Origin: Neodiprion pinetum
Taxonomy: Eukaryota; Arthropoda; Insecta; Hymenoptera; Diprionidae
Assembly: GCF_021155775.2 (NCBI RefSeq)
Contig: NC_060235.2
Coordinates: 14,347,193-14,411,192 of the forward strand
Reading direction: 5' to 3'
Length of the DNA: 64,000 bases
Positions 31,375 to 43,033 of this stretch are shown piece after piece (positions within the stretch are counted from its first letter, which is position 1; each line of letters begins with the position of its first letter). The notes under the pieces are model-generated. The model ran no database searches, had not been told where the DNA came from, and saw only the letters and a program-made list of their open reading frames with translations. The translations under genes and the position numbers were made by a program.

Positions 31375-32303
31375 TCTTAATATATATAAATCTCGTGTCA
31401 CAATGTTTGTCCTCAATGGACTCCTAAACCACTTAACCGATTATAATAAAATACGCACACCATGTGCAGTTCGATCCAACTTGAGAGATAGGATAGTTTA
31501 AATCTCAAATTATAGTCGCAATTTTAATTTATTGCTAATTATTTGTCTGTTATTATTTGACAGTCACAATTATCTGTTAACTCCAAATGATTCTAACAGA
31601 TGTCGATACCTTTCGACTGGGTTGAGTAAGTAATCAATAGATGGCGCTGCTATGGTAAATCTACGAACGTGTCATATAAGCTACATTTTAACAGCATAAT
31701 TACCACGTGTTGTTGACGCTATAAAATTAATTAAATTTATTTTGTAGTGAACGAAATACCGTACAATTCAATTATTTCCACTTTTTAAATTTTTGGTGTT
31801 AGCATAGCCGGCCACGTGTTACTTAGACTGAAGTGTAAATTGCATTCATATTATAATGAAGATAATACAGTGAAATTAATCCTGTTTTTTACTTATTTGT
31901 GCTTCATTGATCAAAACTTTATAATTTAATTTGAATATATGTATGTAAGTATTATCACATAATTGTAAAATTTAATTAAAATGTCAATGCAAAAATGATA
32001 CACAATTTTCTACACTTTTTCAATAGTTGTACAAATATTTTTTTTAATTGTTTTTATTTAACCTCTATTAAAAAATATTTAGTACTTATTATTTCAATGT
32101 GCTATGATAACAAGTTTTTCAAATTTTTTTTCTTATATTTAAACGATTAAATAAGTATTTCAATTCTTATTGAAATTATTATTTAAACTCTATAATTTAA
32201 ATATGTGCATGTCAGTATTATCACATAATTATAAAAGTTAATTAGAATGATTTTCAATTTTTTTTTCTCATATTTAAACGATTAATTTATTATTTTCAGT
32301 CAA

Positions 32304-32549
32304 ATGCCACGGAAAAAATCTAACCTCAACAACGCGAGCACCAGAGAGGCACGACGCAAACGTATTAAAAGAGCCCATCAGTTGGCAGAACAAATTGAAT
32401 CAAGAAATCCAGCTCAAAGAATCAGGACAGCAGAAGGTCATACACAAGAATCTCAAGAACAGTGTAACGAACGTCTTCAAGAGAATATCATAAGAACAAG
32501 AGCAGCAGGAGAACGAGACATAGCCACAGTAGGAGCACAGGAACAATAA
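32304..32549 (+). CDS. First copy of Helitron H2 N-terminal exon-like segment
   Basis: Preceded by a good splice acceptor (TTATTATTTTCAG, then TCAAATG). Encodes MPRKKSNLNNASTREARRKR followed by an Arg/Gln/Glu-rich helix with repeated AQRIRTAE-type sequence, the normal basic N-terminus of a Helitron protein. It stops after 81 residues. A second copy begins at about 32790. Confidence 0.5.
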   Translation: MPRKKSNLNNASTREARRKRIKRAHQLAEQIESRNPAQRIRTAEGHTQESQEQCNERLQENIIRTRAAGERDIATVGAQEQ

Positions 32550-32789
32550 TTTCAATTTATACATGTAAGTAATATCACATAGTTTTATAAAAGTTAATTA
32601 ATATATTAATGAGAAAATGGCACAAAGCTTCCCACACTTTTTCAATAATTGTACAAAAATTTTTATATTATTTTTATTTAACCTCCATTGAAAATTACTT
32701 TTGCACTTATTATTTCAATGTGCTATGATAACATGTTTTTCAGTTCCTCTTTCTAATATTTAAACGATTAAATTATTATTTTCAGTCAA

Positions 32790-33060
32790 ATGCCACCGAA
32801 AAAATCTAACCTCAACAACGCAAGCAGCAAAGGGTCACGACGCAAACGTGTTGAAAGAGCTCAGCAATTACTAGAACAAATCGAAACAAGAAATGCAGCT
32901 CAAAGAATCAGGACTGCAGAAAGTCGTGCACAATAATCTCAAGAACAGCGTGACGAACGTCTGCAACAGAATATTACGAGAACAAGAGCGGCACGAGAAC
33001 GAAACATAGCTACAGTACGAGTACTAGATCGACAAAGGTAACGGATCAGCCGCTCATTAA
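32790..33060 (+). pseudogene. Second copy of the H2 N-terminal segment
   Basis: The same acceptor-like TTATTTTCAG and MPPKKSNLNNASSKGSRRKR sequence as at 32304, with a TAA near 32934 and another stop near 33040. It runs toward the zinc-binding MDKVCQYCQALKF at 33144, so it is the copy in the ancestral position. The upstream AT-rich block (TTCAATGTGCTATGATAACA...AAACGATTAA) is duplicated as well (32094 and 32717). Confidence 0.55.
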
Positions 33061-33143
33061 CACGTGCATCATTCGTTCGGCTTGCCTTTGAATATGCACC
33101 AGATATTAACTACTCAGCGCATTCAAAAATTGCTATCGGTGGA

Positions 33144-36100
33144 ATGGATAAAGTATGTCAATATTGTCAGGCATTGAAATTTCGGAATGAAGCAGCCGGC
33201 ATGTGCTGCGCATCAGGAAAAGTTGTGCTGTCACCTCTACCCGCTCCGCCGGAGCCTTTATTATCCCTTCTTACTGGCAATTCAGATGATTCCAAATTAT
33301 TTTTGCGTAAGATACGCAAATTTAATTCTTGCTTCCAAATGACGTCATTTGGGGCAACTAAAATTTGCGATCGTGCATCCGATGGACTTAATTTTGAAAC
33401 TACATTCAAAATTCAAGGCCAGGTGTACCATAAAATCGGATCACTGATGCCAATGCCTGATAACAATCCGAAATTTCTTCAAATTTATTTTATGGGCGAT
33501 TGTGAAGAGCGCGTGACGACTCGGTGCCTGTATAATTTTATTGAACAAGCAGAGGAAAGAGCAATTGTGATATTATTGGAAAATTTTTTAGAAGATCACA
33601 ATCAACTAATTCAATTGATCAAAAGAGTTTCGCCACGACTGCAAAATGACAATTATCAAATCGTCATAAAAGCCGACAAAGTACCATTAGGTGAACATGC
33701 TGGTAGATTCAACGCTCCAACTGTTGATGAGGTTGCTGTTATCATGGTTGGTGATCCAGTTGACAAAAGATCTATAAAAATTACACGGCGAGACAACACT
33801 GTCAGTACGATTTCGGATCTACACCGTTCATATGACGCACTACAATATCCATTGATATTTTGGCAAGGACAAGATGAATATCACCTTAATATCAAACAGT
33901 ATGATCCAAATACCGGTAAATTTGACAATTATCTATTTACTTTCTTACTGTGTGTATAGATTTTAATTTCGTATTGCATTTTATTTTTTATTTTTTTAGG
34001 TGATTACAGAAATAATAAAGTTAGCTCAATGAACTACTACGCACACCGAATAATGGTTAGACAACATCAAGACAATTATATCCTTCGATATCGTCAGCTG
34101 TTCCATCAATACATTGTTGATATGTATGCTAAGGTCGAAAGCGAACGCTTGCGATTCCTTCGATTCAACCAGGCAAAACTACGATCGGAAGAATATATTC
34201 ACTTACGAGATGCTGTTGCTGGAAACATCGATGGAAATTTAAATCCCAATGACATCGGTAATGCTTTCATTTTACCTTCAAGCTACATCGGCAGTCCACG
34301 GAACATGCAGGAATACATACAAGATGCGATGACTTACGTACGTCATTACGGCCGACCGGATTTATTTATTACATTCACATGTAATCCGAATTGGGAAGAG
34401 ATACAAACTTTCCTATTGCCAGGACAACAAGCCATTCATCGTCATGATTTAACTGCACGTGTGTTTAAACAAAAATTGAAATCCTTAATAGATTTTATTG
34501 TTAAATATTCAATTTTTGGTATCACACGTTGTTGGCTGTATACGATAGAGTGGCAAAAGCGAGGTTTGCCTCATGCCCACATTTTGGTTTGGCTTAAAGA
34601 TAGAATCCGTCCTGAAGAAATCGATCAAATAATTTCAGCCGAAATTCCAGACCCATTAATTGATCAAGAATCATTTGATATTGTCACATAACACATGATC
34701 CATGGGCCATGCGGTGCTTTCAACATGACGTCGCCGTGCATGGAAAATGGAAAATGTAAAAAAAACTTCCCAAAGCCGCATACGAATGACACGATCACGG
34801 ATATTGATGGTTATCCAATGTATCGCCGCAGAAGTACTGAGAATGGTGGCCATACATTTACAATGTGACTGCCGAACTTTCCAAATCAAGTTGAGTTTGA
34901 TAATCAGTGGGTGGTACCATACTCACCACTACTTTCAAAAACTTACAAAGCTCATATCAATGTTGAGCTTTGCAGTTCTGTTAAATCAATTAAGTATATT
35001 TGTAAATATGTAAACAAAGGCAGTGATTTGGCCATATTTAAAGTACAAAACATAAATAAAAATGACGAAATAGCACGATACCAAATGGGCAGATACATTA
35101 GCAGCAATGAAGCTATTTGGCATATTCTCAGCTTTCCCATCCACGAAAGAGATCCTGCTGTCCAACATCTGGCAATACATCTTGAAAACGGTCAACGTGT
35201 ATACTTTACTGAAGAAAATGTTCTCCAAAGAGCGTTCGAAGCTCCGAAAACGACTCTAACTGAATTTTTTACATTACGTCAAAAACCTGATGTTTTTGGC
35301 CAATTCGCGAAGACATTGGTGTATGGTGATGTTCCACGTTATTTCACATGGAACAAATCCAGTAAAAAATGGGAGCCACGGAAACAAGGAAAACCACATC
35401 CTTCCATTACAGGCATATTCAAAGCTAAGACATTGGGGAGACTTTACACGGTACATCCAAAGCAACGTGAGTGCTTCTATTTACGTTTTTTATTGGTGAA
35501 TGTTCCCGGACCAACGTCTTTTGAATTTTTACGAAAAGTTAATGGTCGAGTATTTAATACATACCAGGATGCATGTCGTGAACTGCAATTGCTAGAAGAC
35601 GGTAACCATTGGGACTTAACGCTTGCTGATGCTGCGTTGACATCAACACCGAATAACATTCGTCAGTTGTTTGCAATTATTTTGACGACATGTTATCCCT
35701 CGTAAGCACAAACTTTGTGGGAAAAATATAAAAATTGTATGACAGAAGACATCTTGCACCGAATTAGACAAACAAATCAATGCCAAAACATAGATTATAC
35801 ACCAGAGATGTACAATGAAGCATTGGTCTTGATCGAGGATTTATGTGTTCTTATTTCAAATTTACCACTTAATCATTATGGTATGCCATCACCTAATCGT
35901 CCAGCCACCGACTTAGTCAATACCGATTTACAACGAGAAAATCAATATGACCATGGAAGTTTAGCAACAATTATCATGAACAGTGAACCATTACTGACAG
36001 CAGAACAAAAAATTATTTATGATCGGATTATGCTGGCTGTTGCTGCTGAACAAGGCGGTTTTTTTTTCTTGGATGCACCCGGTGGAACCGGTAAGACATT

Positions 36101-37361
36101 TTTAATATCGTTGATTCTTGCCAAAATACGGTCGCAACAAAAAATCGCATTAGCAGTAGCATCGTCAGGCATTGCGGCTATTTTACTGGATGGTGGGCGA
36201 ACAGCACATTCAACATTCAAGCTGCCATTGGACGTTCATAATAAACCAGATGCAATGTGTAACATCAAAAAGAATAGTGGAATAGCTGCAGTGTTGCGGA
36301 AGAGTTCTATAATAATTTGGGATGAGTGCACAATGGCACACAAATATTCACCTGAAGCATTAAACAGAACTATGCAAGATTTAAACAGCAATAATAAACT
36401 TTTCGGTGGTGCTATCTTACTTTTGTCTGGTGACTTCCGGCAGACCTTACCGGTTATACCTCGCTCTACTTTCGCGGATGAGATTAATGCATGTTTGAAA
36501 CAATCATTCTTATGGCGAAGTGTTGAAACACTTCGATTGACCATAAATATGCGAGTACAATTGCAAAATGATCCATCAGCACAAATATTTTCCGAACAAC
36601 TACTAGATATTGGGAACGGTAAAATAGAACTGCAACCAAATACGCAATGCATTAAACTACCAGACAATTTTTGCACTGTTGTTCAGGATAAAAATGAATT
36701 GATTCAGAGTATTTTCCCGGATATACAGAATAATTATTTGAATCATGAATGGCTTAGTCAACGGGCGATTTTGGCAGCCAAAAACGTTGATGTTGACGAA
36801 ATTAACTTCCAGATACAACAGTTGTTACCAGGCGATCTGATGTCTTTTAAATCAATCGATACTGTTGTTGATGAAAATGAAAGTGTAAATTTTCCGATTG
36901 AATTTTTAAATTCATTAGATATCCCTGGAATGCCACCACACAATCTTCGATTAAAGATTGGTTCCCCTATTATTCTCCTCCGTAATTTGAATCCACCTCA
37001 ATTATGTAACGGTACGCGTTTTGTCATCAAAAAGATCACCGGAAACATTCTTGAAGCAACCATTTTGGCTGGGAAGTTTAAAGGAAAAGTGGTCCTGCTG
37101 CCACGTATTCCGATGATACCATCAGATTCTACCATACCCTTCAAAAGGCTACAGTTTCCAATTCGTTTAGCTTTCGCCATGTCTATAAATAAATCTCAAG
37201 GTCAAACAATGTCCATTTGTGGTTTAGATTTGGAAAATCCATGTTTTTCTCATGGGCAACTATATGTTGCGTGTTCACGTGTTGGGAAACCGTCGAATCT
37301 ATTTGTGTTAGCTAAAGACAGGTTAACCAAAAACATTGTGCACCGATTGGTGTTAAATTAA
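33144..37361 (+). pseudogene. Helitron H2 Rep/PIF1-helicase, few lesions
   Basis: Zinc-binding CQYCQALKF...MCC and Helitron_like_N FKIQGQVYHKIG come first. The Rep HUH motif GLPHAHILV lies at about 34565-34590 and the tyrosine pair IKYICKYVNKG at about 34990-35020. The PIF1-type helicase (35715-37361) has Walker A GGTGKTF (about 36080), Walker B IIIWDEC (about 36312), a GDFRQ.LPV motif and a C-terminal FAMSINKSQGQT motif. Stops at 34689-34691, about 34866 and 35703-35705 interrupt one continuous frame. The join at 33950-34028 contains a possible 48-base GT...TTTTTTTAG intron (33952-33999). The rolling-circle transposase is otherwise complete, so H2 is younger than H1. Confidence 0.85.
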
Positions 37362-37876
37362 ATTGAAATTGAAAGTATTTATAATTCAAAAAAATAGATA
37401 TTAATGTTTAAAAGTTTAAGACTGTCTGCCTTGCCTACCTCATTCATGAGTTTAAGCGTCACATGTTATTTACTGTATTATACTGTAATATACTTCTATT
37501 TGTTATAAAATCAAATGGAAATAATAAATCTGATAAATTTTTATTTCGTACCTACTGATTTATGCTTAATATCAAGTGTAAGAACATTTTAATTAATTGT
37601 GTTCAACGTACTTCCCCTTCAAATCTCAATCCAGTGAATTTGTATACCAACATCAACATTTTCGTCTTTGTTCGTAAATAATTTCATTGTACTAAAGGGT
37701 TATAGTAGTAGAAAGTCAAATAAGGAGATCACCATATTTTTTTACAAATACCATCTGTGTGAAAAAGCATAGTGGACTCCGTGACTGATGTTTTCTTATT
37801 GTTCCTCTTAGATTGTTTACTATAATGTAATATAACAAAAACTTTAGCCACAGCAACGCGTGGCCGGGTCAGCTAG
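37362..37876 (+). other. 3' non-coding tail of Helitron H2 with terminal hairpin
   Basis: About 500 bases of AT-rich sequence with no gene. It ends in GCCACAGCAACGCGTGGC (stem-loop, 37847-37864) and GTCAGCTAG, the transposition terminator structure of Helitrons. Confidence 0.8.
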
Positions 37877-39040
37877 TTCCTTTATAAAACCTTAATACAT
37901 TACTTTCTTGGTATTGGAAAAAAAGTTCTATTGATGGCTTTGACGGGTATTGCTTCGATATTGCTGCGAGGGGGCATGACAAGTCATCGAACTTTCAGGT
38001 TGCCTTTAGATTTATCAAATATAGAGACGACATTTTTGAAATTACAAACTGATAAGAAAAAATTACGTGAATGTGACATTTTGACTTGGGATGAGGCGTC
38101 TATGATACCAAAAAAAGCTATAGAAATAGTTGAGAAAACGTTGAGAGATTGTTGCAATCTTGACAACATACTATTCGCGGGAAAATTAGTAGTACTAGGT
38201 GGAGACTTCAGACAAATTTTACCAGTATTAAAGAATGGTTGTAGGTTCTCAATAGTTCACGAAACCATAAAGTCTTCCCATTTGTGGCACAACTTAAGGA
38301 TTTTAAAATTAGAAAAAAAAAAACGATCCTGCAACAAAGAATTTTCGAAGTTCTTATTGCAAATAGGAGAGGGAACAATTCAGTCATAAAATTCCAGGAT
38401 AATTGGAAAACGAATGATGTTTGCTCTAAAATTTTTGGTTCGGAGTTGAACGACAAAACTGATTTCTCGACTAGAACAATTTTGGCATGCCACAACGAAG
38501 ATGTGTCTAGATTAAATGACAAAATTCTGAGTAGACTTGAAACTGAAACGACAATTTACTCCAGTATAAACTGTGCGAGGGCTAAAGGTATGGATCAGTC
38601 CGATGAAGACGTACAATTGAATTACCCGATAGGTTATTTAAGTTCGTTGAAATTTCCTGGATTATCGGTTCACAAATTAATTCTGAAGGTTGGGGCTATT
38701 ATAATGCTTAATAGGAACTTGAGTGTTAGTGACGGACTGTGCAATGGCACTATACTGAGAATTGTAGCACTCTATAAATTTAATATACAAGCATTATTTC
38801 TAACTGGACATCAAAAAGGCAATACTGCATTTATTCCTAGAATCACGTTAGACACTGGGAAGTATTCGTCATTACCTTTCACGTTATATCGTAAGCAATT
38901 CCCAATTATGTCAGCATTCGCTATGACCATGAATAAATCAAAAGGTCAAAGTTTCGAAAGTATTGGAATATATTTTCGGAAACCATTATTTTCACACGGC
39001 CAATTATACGTAGCTCTTTCACAATATCAGTAGTGTATAC
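37877..39040 (+). pseudogene. Helitron H1: remainder of PIF1-like helicase
   Basis: Resumes immediately after H2 with FLYKTLIHYFLGIGKKVLL, the helix after the P-loop. ILTWDEASM (Walker B, about 38080), GGDFRQILPV (about 38200) and, after a frameshift near 38310, FPGLSVHKLILKVGA, FAMTMNKSKGQS and HGQLYVALS follow. The last segment is cut by a TAG at 39031-39033. The 3' end of H1 is not identifiable. Confidence 0.8.
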
Positions 39041-39059
39041 ATGACAGTTCTGGACCACA

Positions 39060-39270
39060 CTATGGGGCGCTCCCCCCTAGTTCCCCCCTAGCTCCCCTCT
39101 AGCCCCACCCAGCCCCCAGCTCCCCCCTGCCCCCTACCCGCCCTCCCCCCTCCCTAAATTCGCGGCGGTACCCCCCCCCCCCCCCCCCCTCGTTGATCAT
39201 TTTCGCGGTTTGCCGCAAGAGAGCTATTTTCATGGGATTTGACACACACACACACATACACGCACGCACG

Positions 39271-39314
<44 letters not shown>

Positions 39315-39315
39315 A
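39060..39315. repeat. C-rich tract and AC microsatellite
   Basis: CCCCC-rich repeats (39066-39190, including a 19-base C run) and an (AC)n tract with ACGC variants at 39243-39311. ORFs through this region are artefacts of the repeat. Confidence 0.9.
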
Positions 39316-39591
39316 ATTCTTGTCGAGACTTGTTTGGCGCCGGAATGTCGCACATAAATCGGATAGCATAAAAACCCGCTAGATCTATTGAAAAAATTCC
39401 AGGAAATGACCCCTGAAGGAAGGTTCAAAATGGCGTTTTGAATCTCTTGACGATTTTTTTATTTAACATCAATTACATTTAGTTTTCTTATTCTATTCTA
39501 AATTATCTTATTCTAAATTTTAACGAGTAAAATTATACATGTTATTTTCGATATCCATATTAATTAAACATATTATTATTCCAAAATTGAC
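39316..39591. other. Spacer at the left side of P2
   Basis: AT-rich DNA between the repeat tract and the P2 hexon. I looked for inverted-repeat sequence matching the right side of P2 (63132-63434) and found none by eye, so the left terminus of P2 is undefined. Confidence 0.4.
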
Positions 39592-40806
39592 TTATACCAA
39601 TTTTTTTACAGTATCACTAATCGGATTATATTCAACAATGCGGTCATGCAAGATCATGCAGTAGGCAGAAGTGTGTGGTGGGAACGTAATGCTAGAGTCA
39701 AATTCCAATCGAATGTCCACAGGTCCAGTTTTCAATGTTGCGTTCTGCTTGGAGCAATCGATGACGATAAGGGGAGCTTGGTTTACGAATTCACGCTTCG
39801 ATAGCAAAGGCTCAGCTTCTTTGTTATAGTAGGTCACTTGAAACCGAACATACATATCATAGAGAATGGCGTATTGATTATTGTATATATCAAGATTCAT
39901 ATTTCCATAGGGATAGCACTGTGAGTTGAGGAAGAGTTTTACATCTCTGATCCGACAATGATCAAATACGCCAGCATTTCTCAGCGGCTCGTTTCTACTT
40001 GCAGTTTAAAATCCTAGAACGACATATCTGGGCTTCTCAAGCTGCGTCGATGTCTTGACTGACCATATATGCCGCGTTGTTGATGGGTGCATCGGATATA
40101 CGTACGTTTCCCAAGAACGAAAACTCATGGATATGGCCGGATCCTTGGCGATGTAGTTGAGTAGCTGGATTTTTGGTTTATCTGCCAGTTTGATGTTGGG
40201 CAACGACCACTCGATTTTATTTAGGGTGATTCTGAAGTTTTCCGTGATCGAGGCCTGAATCACGGCATTCAAATCAGTGTTGGAAAATGTGAGAATTAAC
40301 TCATGTTTAGCATTGACGATGACCCGTCCATAATCTTCGGCGAAGCGTAACACATAATTTAACGGTAAAACAACATCGAAATTTCCAGCGGCATCGGTTA
40401 GTTCGTTATCCCCACTCAACCACCCGGTATTCTCCAGACTATATTGCTGACCTGGAGTCACGGATATGTAACCCTTCATAGTGCTGGTGATGCCAAAATT
40501 CTTATTCCGATCAATCTCTACACCGTTCAACTCATAGCGAACTTCCTCAAACAAATGACAAACGGCCGTATTGATCAATTTCGTAACCGTCACCGCAGCC
40601 ACACCATCATCCTTTGTGATTTTTCCATGAATGTGTAGAGAGCTTTTACTGGGCAGTAGACACAAGTCTTGATGTTGAACAACAATATGGATTTCATCGT
40701 TGTTCTGGAAGCTGGATGATGCAAACGGCTGATGAGCATGAATCCCAGAGTGCGCGATCGATTCGTCTAATACCACAGGTTTCTGTATTCGTATTATTTC
40801 TTCCAT
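39592..40806 (-). pseudogene. Hexon-like major capsid protein, P2 copy
   Basis: About 405 codons from the ATG at 40806, homologous over its length to the P1 hexon (DEIHIVVQHQDLCLLPSKSS, LFEEVRYELNGVEIDRNKN, MSFRSWETYVYP, YPYGNMNLD). One TAA at 40006-40008 interrupts a continuous frame about two thirds of the way along. Without it the protein would be full length. Confidence 0.8.
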
Positions 40807-41026
40807 GGTGACACACACACAGGATGCAGCGAACACGAATTCTTATTTTCCAAAATTTCCACGTAATCGATGACCCAGGCTCTGGAGAAACCGAACGTTC
40901 AGAGGTGTCAGTCTCGTAGCCGGTGTAAACGTTGTCAGAGGTGTCGGGCGACTGATGATTTCTGACCATGACGTTTGACTTTTTTATAACTTTTGCCCAA
41001 CTTTCTCGTCTCAAACACGATTCCCA

Positions 41027-41728
41027 TTATTTGAGTGATTTCACGTGTAAATGTACAGTGATCGTTTCGCCGCGTGAATGAATCGGCTCGTCGTCTTGAT
41101 CGACTATTCTCAGCTGTGAATGATGTATTGACTGTACGGCGATTGGCAGGTGAATGTCGCTGGTAGGCACCTCGACAATCTTATATCCCGATGGAACGGT
41201 TGGAAAAAATTCGTGAATCGTGTGAGCTCGATGCTCGTTTATGTACGCCCCTGTGGTTATGCTACACTCAACGCGTAAAGTAATAACCTTTAGTATGGCT
41301 ACGGGTAATTCAGATTTATGAGTAACGTTTCGTGATAGCTCAATCGCGTTTAGTCCCGATAATCGGCCGATGGAATCTTTCGGCTTAAAGTCTACCACAT
41401 GATTGCACGTGACTTCACTGTTCAGCTCGTTGTTGTTAGCTTTCAGACTAAGGGTGATGTCGGAGGGTAGCTCCTTACGCAGAAAATTTTCAATATCCTC
41501 AATTTCATAGCTTCCAATGGGTATCGTGATGCTCTCTCTGCTGTTCTCCACTCGTTTCAGGTAAAATTTATGACACGTCTCGTGAATATTGGGTATTGAA
41601 TTAAATGTCAGGAACGCGACGAGACCGAGAACATAGTTCTTTTCCAGTGATAACTCGATTGGGGGAAAATATTGAGTCTCCAGCACGGAGGATGTGCCTA
41701 ACAGTGTTAACGTCAACGATTCCGACAT
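41027..41728 (-). CDS. Penton-like minor capsid protein, P2 copy
   Basis: 233 residues from the ATG at 41728 (MSESLTLTLLGTSSVLE), intact. Shares LTFNSIPN, GSYEIEDIENFL, EVTCNHVVDF, VECSITTGAY and TIHEFFPTVPSGYKIVEVP with P1. An earlier GTG in frame (41789-41791) is not conserved. Probable single jelly-roll vertex protein, judging by its place next to hexon and protease. Confidence 0.65.
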   Translation of the reverse strand: MSESLTLTLLGTSSVLETQYFPPIELSLEKNYVLGLVAFLTFNSIPNIHETCHKFYLKRVENSRESITIPIGSYEIEDIENFLRKELPSDITLSLKANNNELNSEVTCNHVVDFKPKDSIGRLSGLNAIELSRNVTHKSELPVAILKVITLRVECSITTGAYINEHRAHTIHEFFPTVPSGYKIVEVPTSDIHLPIAVQSIHHSQLRIVDQDDEPIHSRGETITVHLHVKSLK

Positions 41729-41760
41729 GGCTAATGCTTGCTCATGTAACGCTTGTCTTT

Positions 41761-42123
41761 TTATAGTTGTTCGCTGAGAAATTTGAGACACAAGTGGCCG
41801 TAAATCACAGTATCATATTCCTGATACTTCTTACGATTGTAATCAACGCTACCAACACCGAGATACCTCATCAAGTCTTTGGGCGGCTTCAAATCATCAA
41901 AACTATCGAAATACACAACATGGTCACTATTTTTCTTGTATGTAACTTAATGTGTCCCTGGACCGTTTTTATCGTCAAGATTAATAATTGCAGATTCCAG
42001 CATTTTTGGTCCTGATTTCGGCAGATCATACCGCATGAAAACACCACGAATATGTGAAATTTTCATGTTTTCAGCATAGACGCGTAAATCAATGTTGGTG
42101 AGAGCTCGGTGTGGTAGCTTCAT
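41761..42123 (-). pseudogene. Adenain-like protease, P2 copy, active-site cysteine lost
   Basis: The ATG at 42123 overlaps the stop of the PLA2 gene as TAATG, suggesting coupled expression. The frame is 121 codons long, with a TAA at the Trp following the catalytic His (GTH, about 41947). The Gln region YQEYDT is present, but the position of the catalytic Cys in P1 (FECGHLC) reads VIYGHLC here. The enzyme is dead twice over. Confidence 0.7.
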
Positions 42124-42944
42124 TAGTTTTTTGCCGGACGTAAGTACAGATCCATTCGGCTGCGGTAGGGTCGCAGGTATAATCCCTTGCCCAAAGCAAT
42201 CGCCTCCACTGTTGTATTGTGCCGTTTGGCCTTGTTCAACCGATGTTTGTTGACACTAGTTTCGTTGACAGCTTTATCTATACCCGCAGCACCACCCTCA
42301 AGAGCCCTAGTAGCGCTTAGGCCGGCTAGAATTAGAATGAGAAACGGCAGGATGCCGCCAATTCCATCAGGCACAGGTATAACGCGAGGCGTACGAACAT
42401 TCTTCCCAGTCCCACGCGCGGCCGCACGTGCACCCGCCAACGCCGACTCGACGGCGTTATAACCCGGTCGCATGGCGACCTTTGCTGCTGTGATGATGTA
42501 TTTAAGATTCACAGTTCTCTTCCGCTGTTTACTCTTCCCGCCAGTTCAAGATTTCTTCTTCACAGCCGCTCCAAGTTTCGACCGCTTCGCTGCTAAACCC
42601 ATTCCGAGTTTAGATTTAGCTTTCATGGTGTTGGTGACTCCCCAGGCTACAGCCTTTTCACCCACACTAGCGTCCTTGGCCAAGACGCGATTCCACGCCT
42701 TTTCAGCAAGCGCTTTGTCGGCAAGATTTGTCGCTGCGATATCGCGATTCTTCACGTATGCAATGTCGTGGTCTTTACACGCGGCATTCAGCGGATTGAT
42801 CCCCGAATCTCCACGAGCAACCTCTTGGCTGATTTCGTTCCAGGTCCGCAGTACTGATATCCTGGCACATGCAATTCAACTGGGAGATGGTTGATGATTT
42901 TATTTATCAAACCACCACCGCGCTTCTTCCGTGTGCACGTCCTC
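42123..42944 (-). pseudogene. PLA2-domain virion protein, P2 copy
   Basis: Starts MRTCTRKKRGGGLINKIINH with the basic leader and YQYCGPGTK calcium-loop motif. A frameshift near 42820-42830 separates it from the HDIAYVKNRD catalytic helix, and a TGA lies at 42546-42548. The C-terminal RTPRVIPVPDGIGGILPFLI hydrophobic segment matches P1. Downstream lies the protease start codon. Confidence 0.75.
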
Positions 42945-43033
42945 ATAGTCGGGCAACAACTAACGTGACTTCTATAAAAGGAGGAATTTATATACCGTTA
43001 TCTCAGTACTCGTTGTCATGCTAACGAAGCATC

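Larger units (their letters stand above)
31375..37876 (+). mobile_element. Helitron H2, full length, inserted in H1
   Basis: 5' end TCTTAATATATATAAATCTC at 31375, followed by the CTCGTGTCACAATG-type sequence common at insect Helitron starts. The 3' end is CTAG at 37873-37876, preceded by a hairpin GCCAC-(8)-GTGGC at 37847-37864, 8 bases before the CTAG. The flanks are A (31374) and T (37877), the AT target expected of Helitrons, without a duplication. It carries duplicated 5' exons and a Rep-helicase coding region (33144-37361). Confidence 0.9.
15141..39040 (+). mobile_element. Old Helitron H1, interrupted by P1 and by Helitron H2
   Basis: Three separated blocks on the plus strand make one Helitron: 15141-16752 (OTU-like domain, linker repeats, zinc-binding Helitron N-terminal region), 29977-31374 (end of Rep with its paired tyrosines, and PIF1 helicase start) and 37877-39040 (rest of the helicase). 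The Rep HUH core between blocks 1 and 2 is missing. The two interrupting elements lie exactly between the blocks. I could not define the outer ends of H1. Confidence 0.75.

Noticed and set aside
33950..34000. Definite intron in Helitron H2
   Set aside because: GT...TTTTTTTAG at 33952-33999 would restore the frame, but 48 bases is very short and simple decay is equally possible; left as a possibility only.
39099..39428. Cys/Val-rich ORFs around the AC microsatellite
   Set aside because: Pure translation of (AC)n; no homologue or start context.
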